Assembly: GCF_020329505.1 (NCBI RefSeq)
Contig: NZ_JAGKJJ010000011.1
Span: 1 to 64,000 of the forward strand
Source: Bradyrhizobium semiaridum
Lineage (GTDB): Bacteria; Pseudomonadota; Alphaproteobacteria; Rhizobiales; Xanthobacteraceae
Reading direction: 5' to 3'
Length of the DNA stretch: 64,000 bases
Below, piece by piece: positions 26,444-36,869 of the stretch. The position numbers and the translations under genes are program-made. Under the pieces are notes generated by a model, which searched no databases, was not told the origin of the DNA, and was given only the letters and a program-made list of their open reading frames with translations. The number at the start of each line of letters is the position of its first letter. Position 1 is the stretch's first letter.

Positions 26444-27418
26444 ATGATTGATTTCCTCGCCAGCAAGCTCCACGACGCCCGGTTCATGACCATGCTGCTT
26501 GCCTTCTTCGCGGCAAGCGCGACGGTCTATACGCTGGTGATGCCGCTGTTCGCCGGCAACGACCTCAACAAGCGCATGAAAGCCGTTGCCAGCGAGCGCG
26601 AACGCATCCGCCAGCGCGAGCGCGACCGGCTCGCCAAGGCGGAGAAGGTCACGCTGCGGCAGACCCCGAAGCAGGTCGTCTCCAAGGTGGTGGACGATCT
26701 CAACCTCACCAAATGGCTTGCCCAGGAGTCAGCGCTCGAGAAGCTGGTCATGGCCGGCTATCGCGGCCATGCCCCCTACGTCACCTTCCTGTTCGCACGC
26801 GCGATCGCACCGATCGTGATGCTGCTGCTGGCCGCCGTCTATACTTTCCTGATCGCGGGCACGCACTGGTCGCTGACGCTCAAGATCGGCATCTGCATCG
26901 CGGCGGCCTATGCCGGCCTGCAGGCGCCGATGCTGTTCCTGAAGAACGCCATCGCCAAGCGGCAACTCTCGATCAAGCGCGCCTTTCCGGATTCGCTCGA
27001 CCTGCTGCTGATCTGCATCGAGTCCGGCATGTCGGTCGAGGTCGCCTTCCGCAAGGTGGCGAACGAGATCGCCGGCCAGTCGCTGGCGCTGTCGGAGGAG
27101 TTCGCGCTCACCACCGCGGAGCTGTCCTATTTGCAGGACCGCAAGGCAGCCTATGAGAACCTCGCCCGCCGCACCGGGCTCGACGGCGTCAAGTCGGTGT
27201 GCATGGCGCTGCAGCAGTCCGAACGCTACGGCACGCCGCTCGGCCAGAGCCTGCGCGTGATGGCGCAGGAAAACCGCGACATGCGGATGAACGAAGCCGA
27301 GAAGAAGGCGGCCTCGCTGCCGCCCAAGCTGACCGTGCCGATGATCCTGTTCTTCCTGCCCTGCCTGTTCATCGTGATCCTCGGGCCGTCCTACATCAAG
27401 ATCGCCAACATGCACTGA
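26444..27418 (+). CDS. tadC: Tad inner-membrane platform protein TadC (CpaH)
   Basis: This 324-residue protein is a T2SSF-family paralogue of TadB. It has an N-terminal helix (MLLAFFAASATVYTLVMPLF), the F domain with FPDSLDLLLICIESGMSVEVAF and RYGTPLGQSLRVMAQE, and a final helix (MILFFLPCLFIVILGPS). It is the last plus-strand gene of the Tad block. Downstream lies a palindromic repeat and the convergent tadD gene. Confidence 0.95.
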   Translation: MIDFLASKLHDARFMTMLLAFFAASATVYTLVMPLFAGNDLNKRMKAVASERERIRQRERDRLAKAEKVTLRQTPKQVVSKVVDDLNLTKWLAQESALEKLVMAGYRGHAPYVTFLFARAIAPIVMLLLAAVYTFLIAGTHWSLTLKIGICIAAAYAGLQAPMLFLKNAIAKRQLSIKRAFPDSLDLLLICIESGMSVEVAFRKVANEIAGQSLALSEEFALTTAELSYLQDRKAAYENLARRTGLDGVKSVCMALQQSERYGTPLGQSLRVMAQENRDMRMNEAEKKAASLPPKLTVPMILFFLPCLFIVILGPSYIKIANMH

Positions 27419-27564
27419 GTTCGTCGCAACCGTCTCCTACCCCTGAACGGGGGCCGGCCGCGGGGGGCACGGCCAAAACAGCGAAAACAACCCCATGCAA
27501 AGGAGGCTGCACGGCCTCCTCAGGGTGACGGTGATAGATATTGTGGCAAGCGGCCTCCCCACAC

Positions 27565-27684
27565 CGTCGTCCTGGCGAAAGCCAGGACCCATAACCACCG
27601 AATTCGATTGAGAGCGGTATAGTGGCCCAGCGTCGCGCAACAACAAGCGGTTGGTAATGGGTCCTGGCTTTCGCCAGGACGACG
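27565..27684. repeat. Palindromic repeat between tadC and tadD
   Basis: CGTCGTCCTGGCGAAAGCCA with a GGACCCATAACC tail on the left is mirrored by GGGTCCTGGCTTTCGCCAGG and ACGACG on the right. Each arm is itself a hairpin (CCTGG-CGAAAG-CCAGG). Related copies lie at 41385-41509 and 53915-54037. It sits between convergent genes, where it can end both transcripts. Confidence 0.85.
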
Positions 27685-27705
27685 TAAGCTAATTGTCGCC
27701 GCTCT

Positions 27706-28533
27706 CTAATCGTCCTTGGCGACCACCGGCGCGGCGCGCGAGGCCGTCTTCGGGCCGTCCTTGCGGCTCAGCATGTCGCGCAGATAGGCGACGTTGGCGG
27801 CGGCCTCTTCCGGCGGCAGGTCGGCCTTGACGATGCCTTCGGCCTCCGCGAAACGGCCCTGCAGCCCGACCACGAGCGCGAGGTTCTGCCGGATGCGGGT
27901 ATCGGCGCGGGCGCTGGCATAGGCGCGGCGCAACGTCTCCTCCGCCTTCGGCAGTTCCTTGGTCAGCATGTAGGACAGGCCGAGATTGGACAGTACCGAC
28001 GGCTCGTCCGGGGCGAGCCGCAGCGCACTCGCATAATAGCCGCGCGCCTCCTCGTTGCGGCCCATCCGGTCGAGCGTGGTGCCTTGCACCGACAGGATCC
28101 GCCAATCCGGATTGTCGGGACTGTGGGCGCGGCCCAGCACGTCGAAGGCGGCCTGCGAATTGCCGTTGTCGGCGAGCGCGCGGCCATAGGCGGCGAGCAG
28201 CGGCCGGTTGCCCGGGTTGGCGATGGTGGCCTGCTCCAGCACGGCGCAGGCCTGCGCGCGCTGGCCGGCAGCGCGCAATGCCTGGCCATAGGCCAGTGCG
28301 GCGTCGACATTCTTGGGATTCTTGCGGTAGCGTTCGCCATAGACTTCGAGGGCGCGCTGCGGATCGTTGGGGACCGGGTCGCTGTTCCGAGCGACCAGCG
28401 AACCCGTCACATCGGACATGGTCTGGCAGCCGCCGAGGCTTGCACCCAGCAGTGTCACGAAGGCCGCGGAAGCGAGATGCCGGGCAATGGACCGGGCCAG
28501 GTTGGACTGTCGACGCATGGCACTTTGACTCAT
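27706..28533 (-). CDS. tadD: Tad pilus lipoprotein TadD (TPR protein)
   Basis: This 275-residue protein has a lipobox SLGGC with Cys36. It then carries four to five tetratricopeptide repeats, such as VDAALAYGQALRAAGQ, LLAAYGRALADNGNSQAAF and PSVLSNLGLSYMLTKELPKA. TadD is an outer-membrane lipoprotein that supports secretin assembly. It is convergent with the cpa-tad block and has its own promoter, from the 178-bp gap shared with the aminopeptidase gene. Confidence 0.9.
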   Translation of the reverse strand: MSQSAMRRQSNLARSIARHLASAAFVTLLGASLGGCQTMSDVTGSLVARNSDPVPNDPQRALEVYGERYRKNPKNVDAALAYGQALRAAGQRAQACAVLEQATIANPGNRPLLAAYGRALADNGNSQAAFDVLGRAHSPDNPDWRILSVQGTTLDRMGRNEEARGYYASALRLAPDEPSVLSNLGLSYMLTKELPKAEETLRRAYASARADTRIRQNLALVVGLQGRFAEAEGIVKADLPPEEAAANVAYLRDMLSRKDGPKTASRAAPVVAKDD

Positions 28534-28711
28534 GAAATCGGGCGAATGGATCGAGCCGAACGCGCCAGCAATAGACTGTTAACCCTAACGTCCGGTTAAT
28601 CGGCGACGGTCATGCCTTGTAGCCGGATATCCCGCGCGCCAGCGGACGCGCTACCAACGGCAACGAAAGGCGTGTAGTAGCGAGGTAAAGGCCAGAACAG
28701 CCGAGAGTCGC

Positions 28712-30091
28712 ATGCCATCGATCTTCGAAACCGCTCCAAGTTCCGCCGCCATTCCCATCACCTTCGTCACCAAGGCGACGTGGGATGCGATCCGAAGCGC
28801 ATTGCCCGTGCCGGCGCGGCAATTCGCCGAGGCCAACGGCTTCGCCGCCAAGCCCGGCAAACACCTGGCCTTGCCGGCCGCCGACGGCAGCATCGCGCAG
28901 GTCTTGTTCGGCCTCGAGGACGCAGGCCACAAGGCGCTCGATCCGTTCCGGCCCGGCGCGCTGCCCAGCCTGCTGCCGCCGGGCGTCTATCGCTTCGCCA
29001 ACGCGCCGCACGACGCGAGGCTCGCCGCGCTGGCGTTCGCGCTCGGCTGCTACCGTTTCGGCCGCTATCGCAAGAACGAGGCACCCGAGGTTCGCCTGGT
29101 GCCGCCGGATGGTGTCGATGCCGCCGACGTCACGCGGATGGCGGAAGCTGCGGCGCTGGCGCGCGACCTCATCAACACGCCGTCCAACGACATGGGACCC
29201 GCCGAACTCGCGGACGCCGCGCGCGAGCTCGCGGCGCGGTTCGGCGCCCGGTTCGACTGCATCACCGGCGATGCGCTCGAACAGGGCTTCCCGCTAATCC
29301 ATGCCGTCGGCATGGCCTCGACGCGCGCACCGCGGCTGATCGACCTGACCTGGGGCGATCCCGCTCACCCGAAGGTGACGCTGGTCGGCAAAGGCGTCTG
29401 CTTCGACACCGGCGGGCTCGACCTCAAGCCGTCGAGCGGCATGCTGATCATGAAGAAGGACATGGGCGGCGCCGCCAACGTGCTGGCGCTGGCGCAGATG
29501 GTGATGGATGCGAAGCTCAAGGTCCGGCTGCGCGTGCTGATCCCGGCAGTCGAGAATGCGGTGGGCGGCAATGCGTTCCGTCCGCTCGACATCTTCCGCT
29601 CGCGCAAGGGCATCACCGTCGAGATCGGCAACACCGACGCCGAGGGCCGGCTGGTGCTGGCCGACGCACTGGCGCTGGCCGACGAGGAGAGGCCCGAGCT
29701 GCTGGTCGATCTCGGCACGCTGACCGGCGCGGCGCGCGTGGCGCTGGGGCCTGACCTGCCGCCGTACTACACCAATGACGAAACGCTGGCCGCCGATGTC
29801 GCCGCCCACGCCAAGGGCGAGAACGATCCGTTGTGGCGGATGCCGCTGTGGCCGGCCTACGATGCCTGGCTCGACTCCAAGACCGCCGACATCAACAACG
29901 CGCCGTCGGGCGGGTTCGCCGGCTCGATCACCTGCGCGCTGTTCCTGCAGCGCTTCGTCGAGCATGCCGGACAGTGGCTGCATGTCGACATCTACGGCTG
30001 GACGCCGTCGGCAAAACCCGGCCGCCCCGAAGGCGGCGAGTGCCAGGCCGCGCGTGCGATCTACAAACTGCTGAGCCAGCGCTATGCATGA
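28712..30091 (+). CDS. Leucyl aminopeptidase family (M17) metallopeptidase
   Basis: This 459-residue cytosolic peptidase has the catalytic Lys region KGVCFDTGGLDLKPS (K227), D250 in MKKDMGG, and the signature NTDAEGRLVLADAL at 307-320, whose acidic residues bind the two metals. It removes N-terminal residues from peptides. No signal peptide is present. It overlaps the following NlpC/P60 gene by 8 nt, so the two peptidases are co-translated, and both converge with a Yej peptide importer. It is shorter than PepA (about 500 residues), because the N-terminal domain is compact. Confidence 0.93.
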   Translation: MPSIFETAPSSAAIPITFVTKATWDAIRSALPVPARQFAEANGFAAKPGKHLALPAADGSIAQVLFGLEDAGHKALDPFRPGALPSLLPPGVYRFANAPHDARLAALAFALGCYRFGRYRKNEAPEVRLVPPDGVDAADVTRMAEAAALARDLINTPSNDMGPAELADAARELAARFGARFDCITGDALEQGFPLIHAVGMASTRAPRLIDLTWGDPAHPKVTLVGKGVCFDTGGLDLKPSSGMLIMKKDMGGAANVLALAQMVMDAKLKVRLRVLIPAVENAVGGNAFRPLDIFRSRKGITVEIGNTDAEGRLVLADALALADEERPELLVDLGTLTGAARVALGPDLPPYYTNDETLAADVAAHAKGENDPLWRMPLWPAYDAWLDSKTADINNAPSGGFAGSITCALFLQRFVEHAGQWLHVDIYGWTPSAKPGRPEGGECQAARAIYKLLSQRYA

Positions 30092-30926
30092 TCCCCGCCT
30101 GACCCCTGTCCGCGCCGACCTCGCCGCCAAGTATCTCGAGGGCAAGGTCAAGGCGGCGCGCTTCGTCGAGGGCGAGGACTACGAGATCTCCGAGGCGATC
30201 GCGCCGCTGCGCCGCGCACCGGCGGCCGATGCCGAGCAGATGACGCAGGCGCTGAAGGGCGAGCGCGTCACGATCTACGACCGCAACGGCGAAGGCTGGG
30301 CGTGGGGCCAATTGGCCGACGATGGCTATGTCGGCTGGATTCCCCACGCGGCGTTGATGAAGCCCGGCGCGGCGCCGACGCACAAGGTGACGGCGCTGCG
30401 CACGCTGGCGTTTCCGGGACCGTCGATCAAGCTGCCGCCGGTCGAGGCGCCGGTGATGGGAACGAAGCTGACCGTGATCCGCGAGGACGGCGCCTTCGCG
30501 GTGACCCGCGAGGGCTGGCACCTGCCGCGCCACCACCTCGCCGCGCTCGATGCGATGCAGCCGGACTTCGTCGCGATCGCCGAGCGCTTCGCCGGCACGC
30601 CCTATCTGTGGGGCGGCAAGTCGAGCCTCGGCATCGACTGCTCCGGCCTCGTCCAGGTCGCGCTGACCGCCGCCGGCACCGGCTGCCCGCGCGACAGCGA
30701 CATGCAGCAGGACGGGCTCGGCCGACAATTGACCGGCGCGGAAGCAAAGCACCTGCAACGCGGCGACCTGATCTTCTGGAAAGGGCATGTCGCGATCGTG
30801 CGCGATGGCACCACGATGGTGCACGCCAATGCGCATCACATGGCGACCGTAGTGGAGAACACGCAGGCCGCGATCGCGCGAATCAAGGCTGCCGGCAGCG
30901 AGATAACCGCGATCAAGCGGCTATAG
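30084..30926 (+). CDS. NlpC/P60 cell-wall peptidase with SH3-like domains
   Basis: This 280-residue protein has two bacterial SH3-like segments (about residues 35-150, with VTIYDRNGEGWAWGQL and YVGWIP) before an NlpC/P60 domain. Catalytic Cys186 lies in GIDCSG and the His partners are H235 (GHVAIV) and H247. These enzymes cleave D-gamma-Glu-meso-diaminopimelate bonds. There is no signal peptide, which points to degradation of imported cell-wall peptides in the cytoplasm rather than wall remodelling (inference). The 8-nt overlap with the M17 peptidase supports joint action. Confidence 0.92.
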   Translation: MHDPRLTPVRADLAAKYLEGKVKAARFVEGEDYEISEAIAPLRRAPAADAEQMTQALKGERVTIYDRNGEGWAWGQLADDGYVGWIPHAALMKPGAAPTHKVTALRTLAFPGPSIKLPPVEAPVMGTKLTVIREDGAFAVTREGWHLPRHHLAALDAMQPDFVAIAERFAGTPYLWGGKSSLGIDCSGLVQVALTAAGTGCPRDSDMQQDGLGRQLTGAEAKHLQRGDLIFWKGHVAIVRDGTTMVHANAHHMATVVENTQAAIARIKAAGSEITAIKRL

Positions 30927-30934
30927 CCCCATCC

Positions 30935-31035
30935 GTCATTCCGGGGCGCGCGAAGCGAGAGCCCGGAATCCGTTGGGCCGCATAGTCCGTGGATAAATGG
31001 ATTCCGGGCTCGCGCTTCGCGCGTCCCGGAATGAC
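30935..31035. repeat. Long palindromic repeat between convergent genes
   Basis: GTCATTCCGGGGCGCGCGAA with GCGAGAGCCCGGAATCC on the left is almost exactly mirrored by GGATTCCGGGCTCGCGCTTC and GCGCGTCCCGGAATGAC on the right, about 38 bp per arm. It fills the gap between the NlpC/P60 and yejF stops and probably terminates both transcripts. Confidence 0.88.
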
Positions 31036-31043
31036 GGCGGGGG

Positions 31044-32669
<1,626 letters not shown>

Positions 32670-32685
32670 GCGTCAGCCCTTCGGA

Positions 32686-33870
32686 TCAGCCTTTGGAGAA
32701 CGTCTTGCGCGGATCGAAGGCGTCGCGCGCCGCCTCGCCGATGAAGATCAGCAGCGACAGCATGATCGCCACCGAGAAGAAGCCGGTGAGGCCGAGCCAC
32801 GGCGCTTGCACATTGGCCTTGCCCTGCGACAGCAATTCGCCGAGCGACGGCGAGCCAGGCGGCAGGCCGAAGCCGAGGAAGTCCAGCGCCGTCAGCGTCA
32901 TCACCGAGGACGACACGATGAACGGCAGGAACGTCATGGTCGCCACCATCGCGTTCGGCAACAGATGGCGGCGCATGATCACGACATTGGAGACGCCGAG
33001 CGAGCGCGCCGCCTGGATGTATTCGAAATTGCGCCCGCGCAGGAATTCGGCGCGCACCAGGCCGACCAGCGAGACCCAGGAGAACAGCAGGAGGATGCCG
33101 AGCAGGATGAAGAACCCCGGCGGCAGCACCGCCGAAATGATAAGCAGCAGATAGAGCGAGGGGATCGCGGTCCAGATCTCGATCAGGCGCTGGAAGATGA
33201 GATCGGTCCAGCCGCCGAAATAGCCCTGGATGCCGCCGGCGGCGATGCCGATGATCGAGGACAGGATGGTCAAGGTCAGGCCGAACAGCACCGAGATGCG
33301 GAAGCCGTAGATCAGCCGCGCGACGACGTCGCGGCCCTGATCGTCGGTGCCGAGCCAGTTGTATTCAAGGTCGCGGCAGCCGGTCAGGCCCTTGCGCTGC
33401 ACCACGTCCTTGCACTGCGCCTCGGTCAGGAGCCAGGTCGGCTTCGAAGGCACCGGTGTCGGCGGATCGAGGTTGCGGGTGTCGTAGGAGTAGCGGATCG
33501 GCGGCCAGATCATGCTGCCACCCTTGGCCGCGATCTGCTTCTGCAGATACGGATCTCGATAGTCGGCCGCGGTCTCGAAGTCGCCGCCGAAGGTGGTCTC
33601 GGCATAGCTGAACAGCACCGGCCAGTAGAGCCGGCCGTCATATTTGACCAGCAGCGGCTTGTCATTGGCGATGAAGTTGGCGAACAGCGATACCACGAAC
33701 AGGACGAGGAATATCCAGAACGACCAGTAACCGCGCCGGTTGGCCTTGAAATTCTGCCAGCGCCGCTTGTTGAGCGGCGACGGTGAGAAGCCGTGGCGCG
33801 TGGCGGGCACCGCCTCGCCGAGCGGCGATTGCGTCGTGGTTTCGACCGGCTGGGGCGCGAGCAGCGTCAT
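32686..33870 (-). CDS. yejE: Peptide ABC transporter permease (YejE type)
   Basis: This 394-residue permease of the DppC class has the long N-terminal periplasmic insertion typical of YejE (LLVKYDGRLYWPVLFSYAET, TFGGDFETAADYRDPYLQ), then GTDDQGRDVVARLIYGFRIS, and the EAA loop around RAEFLRGRNFEYIQAARSLG. It pairs with YejB. Its start overlaps the yejB stop by one base. Confidence 0.94.
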   Translation of the reverse strand: MTLLAPQPVETTTQSPLGEAVPATRHGFSPSPLNKRRWQNFKANRRGYWSFWIFLVLFVVSLFANFIANDKPLLVKYDGRLYWPVLFSYAETTFGGDFETAADYRDPYLQKQIAAKGGSMIWPPIRYSYDTRNLDPPTPVPSKPTWLLTEAQCKDVVQRKGLTGCRDLEYNWLGTDDQGRDVVARLIYGFRISVLFGLTLTILSSIIGIAAGGIQGYFGGWTDLIFQRLIEIWTAIPSLYLLLIISAVLPPGFFILLGILLLFSWVSLVGLVRAEFLRGRNFEYIQAARSLGVSNVVIMRRHLLPNAMVATMTFLPFIVSSSVMTLTALDFLGFGLPPGSPSLGELLSQGKANVQAPWLGLTGFFSVAIMLSLLIFIGEAARDAFDPRKTFSKG

Positions 33871-34979
33871 CAGACCTCACGCGCTTCGAAATCGATCCGT
33901 GGATCGATCCACATATAGGCGAGATCGGAGAGCAGATTGACCACCAGACCGACCAGCGAGAAGATGAACAGCGTGCCGAACACCACCGGATAATCGCGGT
34001 TCAGCACGCTCTCGAAGCCGAGCAGGCCCAGCCCGTCGAGCGAGAAGATGGTCTCGATCAGCAGCGAACCGGAGAAGAAGGCGTGGATAAATGCGCCCGG
34101 GAAACCCGCGATCACGATCAGCATGGCATTACGAAAGATGTGGCCGTACAGCACCTGGCGCTCGCTGCAACCCTTGGCGCGCGCCGTCATGACATATTGC
34201 TTGCGGATCTCGTCGAGGAACGAGTTCTTGGTCAGCAGCGTCATGGTGGCGAAGGCGCCGAGCGCCATCGAGATCAGCGGCAGCGTGAGGTGCCAGAAAT
34301 AATCGATGATCTTCCAGTACCAGGGGAATTGCGACCAGCCGTCCGAGGTCAGGCCGCGCAGCGGGAAGATGTTGAAGAAGGAGCCGCCGGCGAACAGGAT
34401 GATCAGGAGGATCGCGAACAGGAAGCCCGGGATCGCAAAGCCGATGATGATCACGGCCGAGGTCCAGGTATCGAACCGCGAACCGTCCTGCACCGCCTTG
34501 CGGATGCCGAGCGGGATCGAGATCAGATAGGTCAACAGCGTCATCCAGATGCCGAGCGACATCGAGACCGGCAGCTTCTCCTTGATCAGCTGGATCACGC
34601 TGACGCTGCGGAAATAGCTGTTGCCGAAATCGAAGCGGGCGAAATTCCACACCATCAGCGCGAACCGCTCCGGCGCCGGCTTGTCGAAGCCGAACTGCGC
34701 CTCGAGCTTCTTGATGAAATCAGGGTCGAGCCCCTGCGCGCCGCGGTACTTCGAATTGACCGAGCCGGACGCGTTGGCGCCCTGGCCGCGCTGCGCGCCG
34801 AAATCGCCGCCACCACCCGAGACGCGCGAGGTGCCGCCGGTGTCGGCGCCGTTGATCTGCGCGATGACGCGCTCCACCGGCCCGCCAGGCGCGAACTGCA
34901 CGACCACGAAGGAGACGAACAGGATGCCGAGCAGCGTCGGCAGCATCAAGAGAATGCGGCGGGCGATATAGGCGCTCAT
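33870..34979 (-). CDS. yejB: Peptide ABC transporter permease (YejB type)
   Basis: This 369-residue permease of the DppB class starts MSAYIARRILLMLPTLLGIL. It has FAPGGPVERVIAQ and an insertion rich in Gly and Ser (about residues 45-70, [20 protein letters not shown]) as usual in YejB. The EAA-like loop includes LDEIRKQYVMTARAKG. It begins 3 nt after the upstream solute-binding gene and overlaps yejE by 1 nt. Confidence 0.94.
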   Translation of the reverse strand: MSAYIARRILLMLPTLLGILFVSFVVVQFAPGGPVERVIAQINGADTGGTSRVSGGGGDFGAQRGQGANASGSVNSKYRGAQGLDPDFIKKLEAQFGFDKPAPERFALMVWNFARFDFGNSYFRSVSVIQLIKEKLPVSMSLGIWMTLLTYLISIPLGIRKAVQDGSRFDTWTSAVIIIGFAIPGFLFAILLIILFAGGSFFNIFPLRGLTSDGWSQFPWYWKIIDYFWHLTLPLISMALGAFATMTLLTKNSFLDEIRKQYVMTARAKGCSERQVLYGHIFRNAMLIVIAGFPGAFIHAFFSGSLLIETIFSLDGLGLLGFESVLNRDYPVVFGTLFIFSLVGLVVNLLSDLAYMWIDPRIDFEAREV

Positions 34980-34982
34980 GAG

Positions 34983-36854
34983 CTACTTCGCCTGCTCGAG
35001 CTTGGCGGCCTTGGCCGCGTCATACCACCAGTTCTCCGGCGCGCCGACACCCGACGCATATTTGGCCGGCTTCGGTGGGTGATCGAACTGATCCCAATAG
35101 GCGACCGGATGCGTGTTGCGGTACCATTGCGGCACCCAATAGCGGCCGGCGCGGAAGACGCGGTCGAAGGCACGGCAGGCGATGGTCAATTCGTGGCGAT
35201 TGTTCGCGCCGATGATCTTCTCGATCAGCGCGTCGATCGCCGGATTGGCGATGCCCGCGAGATTGTAGGAGCCCTTGGTCGTCGCGGCATGCGAGGAGAA
35301 GAACGGCCGCATGCTATCGCCTGGAGTCGCCGACGAGCTGAAGCGCTGCATGGTTATGTCGAAATCGAAGTCTTCGACACGGGCGCGATACTGCACTGCG
35401 TCCACCAGGCGGAAGGTCGCGGCGATGCCGAGCGTGCCGAGATTCTTGATGTAGGGGCCGTGATGCGGCTGCAAGGAGGGCTCATCCACGAGAAACTCGA
35501 TGGTGAAGGCTTCGCCGTTCGGCAGCATCCGCTTGCCGTCCTTGATTGTACAACCGGCGTCGTTGAGCAGTTGCGCGGCCTTGCGCAGCTGCGCGCGATC
35601 CTGTCCCGAACCGTCGGACACCGGCGGCACGAAGGGCAGGCCGAACACCTCGTCCGGCACCTGGCCGCGGAACGGCTCGAGCAGCGCCAATTCCTCCGGC
35701 GGCGGCAGCCCGTTCGCCACCATGTCCGAATTCTGGAACGGCGAGACTGTGCGCGCGTAGGCGTCGTACATGATGGTCTTGTTGGTCCACTCGAAGTCGA
35801 AGGCGTAGATCAGCGCCTCGCGCACCCGCGGATCCTTGAACTTGTCGCGGCGGGTGTTGATGAACCAGCCCTGCGCGCCGGACGGCGTCTCGTCGGGCAG
35901 CGTCTCGCGCTTGACGCGGCCATCCTTCACCGCGGGGAAATCGTAGCGTGTCGCCCAGACCCGGGCGGTGAACTCCTCGCGGAACAAATAGCTCTTCGAC
36001 GTAAAACCCTCGAACGCCACATCACGGTCGCGATAGTATTCGTAACGCACGGTGTCGAAATTGTAGCTGCCGCGATTGACCGGCAGGTCGGCGCCCCACC
36101 AATCCTTGACCCGCTGATATTCGACGTAGCGGTTGATCTCGAACCTGCCGACCTTGTAAGGCCCCGAGCCGAGCGGCGTATCGAGCGTCGATTCGTCGAA
36201 CGGGCGCGTCGCGTAATAGGCCTTCGAGAAGATCGGCAGGCTCGCGACATAGAGCGGCACATCGCGGGCACGACCCGCCGCGAAGGTCACGACCACGGTC
36301 GCATCGTCGAGCGCCTCCGCCTTCACGAAGTCGCGCAGCTGCACCTGGATCAGCGGGTGCCCTTTGTCCTTCAGCGTATTGAGCGAGAAGGCGACGTCCT
36401 GCGCGGTCAGCTTCGAGCCGTCGTGGAAACGCGCCTCGGGGCGCATCGTGAAGCGATACGTCAGCTTGTCCGGCGAGACCTGCACCGATTTCGCGGCGAA
36501 GCCATACATCGCGTCAGGCTCGTCATTGGCGCGCGACATCAGCGAGGCGAAGGTCATGTCGATGCCCTGTGCGCCCTCGCCCTTCAGGATGTACGAATTG
36601 AAAGAGTTGAAGGTGTAGTAGGACTGGTTGTAGGCGCGCACCCACGGGATCACCGAGAACGTGCCGCCCTTCGGCGCCTTCGGATTGACGTAGTCGAACT
36701 GCTGGAAATCCGCTGGGTATTTCAGGTCGTCGAACACCGACATGCCGTGCATCTCGGTTCCGTTGTCGGCCGCAGCCGGCGCCACACGAAATCCTGCAGC
36801 ACTCAACGCACCGATGCCGAGACCGAGTGCGTGCCGACGGGAGAATAGCGCCAT
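34983..36854 (-). CDS. Peptide ABC transporter solute-binding protein, copy 1 (YejA/YepA type)
   Basis: This 623-residue SBP_bac_5 protein has a Tat-like signal (SRRHALGLGIGALSAAGF). The mature part contains KYPADFQQFDYVNPKAPKGG, LGSGPYKVGRFEINRYVEYQ and GWFINTRRDKFKDPRVREAL, all typical of the Yej cluster-C binding proteins. It delivers oligopeptides, and in some Rhizobiales muropeptides, to YejBEF. It is a paralogue of the next gene upstream, and both precede the single permease set. Confidence 0.92.
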   Translation of the reverse strand: MALFSRRHALGLGIGALSAAGFRVAPAAADNGTEMHGMSVFDDLKYPADFQQFDYVNPKAPKGGTFSVIPWVRAYNQSYYTFNSFNSYILKGEGAQGIDMTFASLMSRANDEPDAMYGFAAKSVQVSPDKLTYRFTMRPEARFHDGSKLTAQDVAFSLNTLKDKGHPLIQVQLRDFVKAEALDDATVVVTFAAGRARDVPLYVASLPIFSKAYYATRPFDESTLDTPLGSGPYKVGRFEINRYVEYQRVKDWWGADLPVNRGSYNFDTVRYEYYRDRDVAFEGFTSKSYLFREEFTARVWATRYDFPAVKDGRVKRETLPDETPSGAQGWFINTRRDKFKDPRVREALIYAFDFEWTNKTIMYDAYARTVSPFQNSDMVANGLPPPEELALLEPFRGQVPDEVFGLPFVPPVSDGSGQDRAQLRKAAQLLNDAGCTIKDGKRMLPNGEAFTIEFLVDEPSLQPHHGPYIKNLGTLGIAATFRLVDAVQYRARVEDFDFDITMQRFSSSATPGDSMRPFFSSHAATTKGSYNLAGIANPAIDALIEKIIGANNRHELTIACRAFDRVFRAGRYWVPQWYRNTHPVAYWDQFDHPPKPAKYASGVGAPENWWYDAAKAAKLEQAK

Positions 36855-36869
36855 GCGCGGATCCTTGAT

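Noticed and set aside
33783..36848. Plus-strand open frame of about 1021 codons
   Set aside because: It is antisense to yejE, yejB and a yejA-type gene, with a low-complexity product and no ribosome site.
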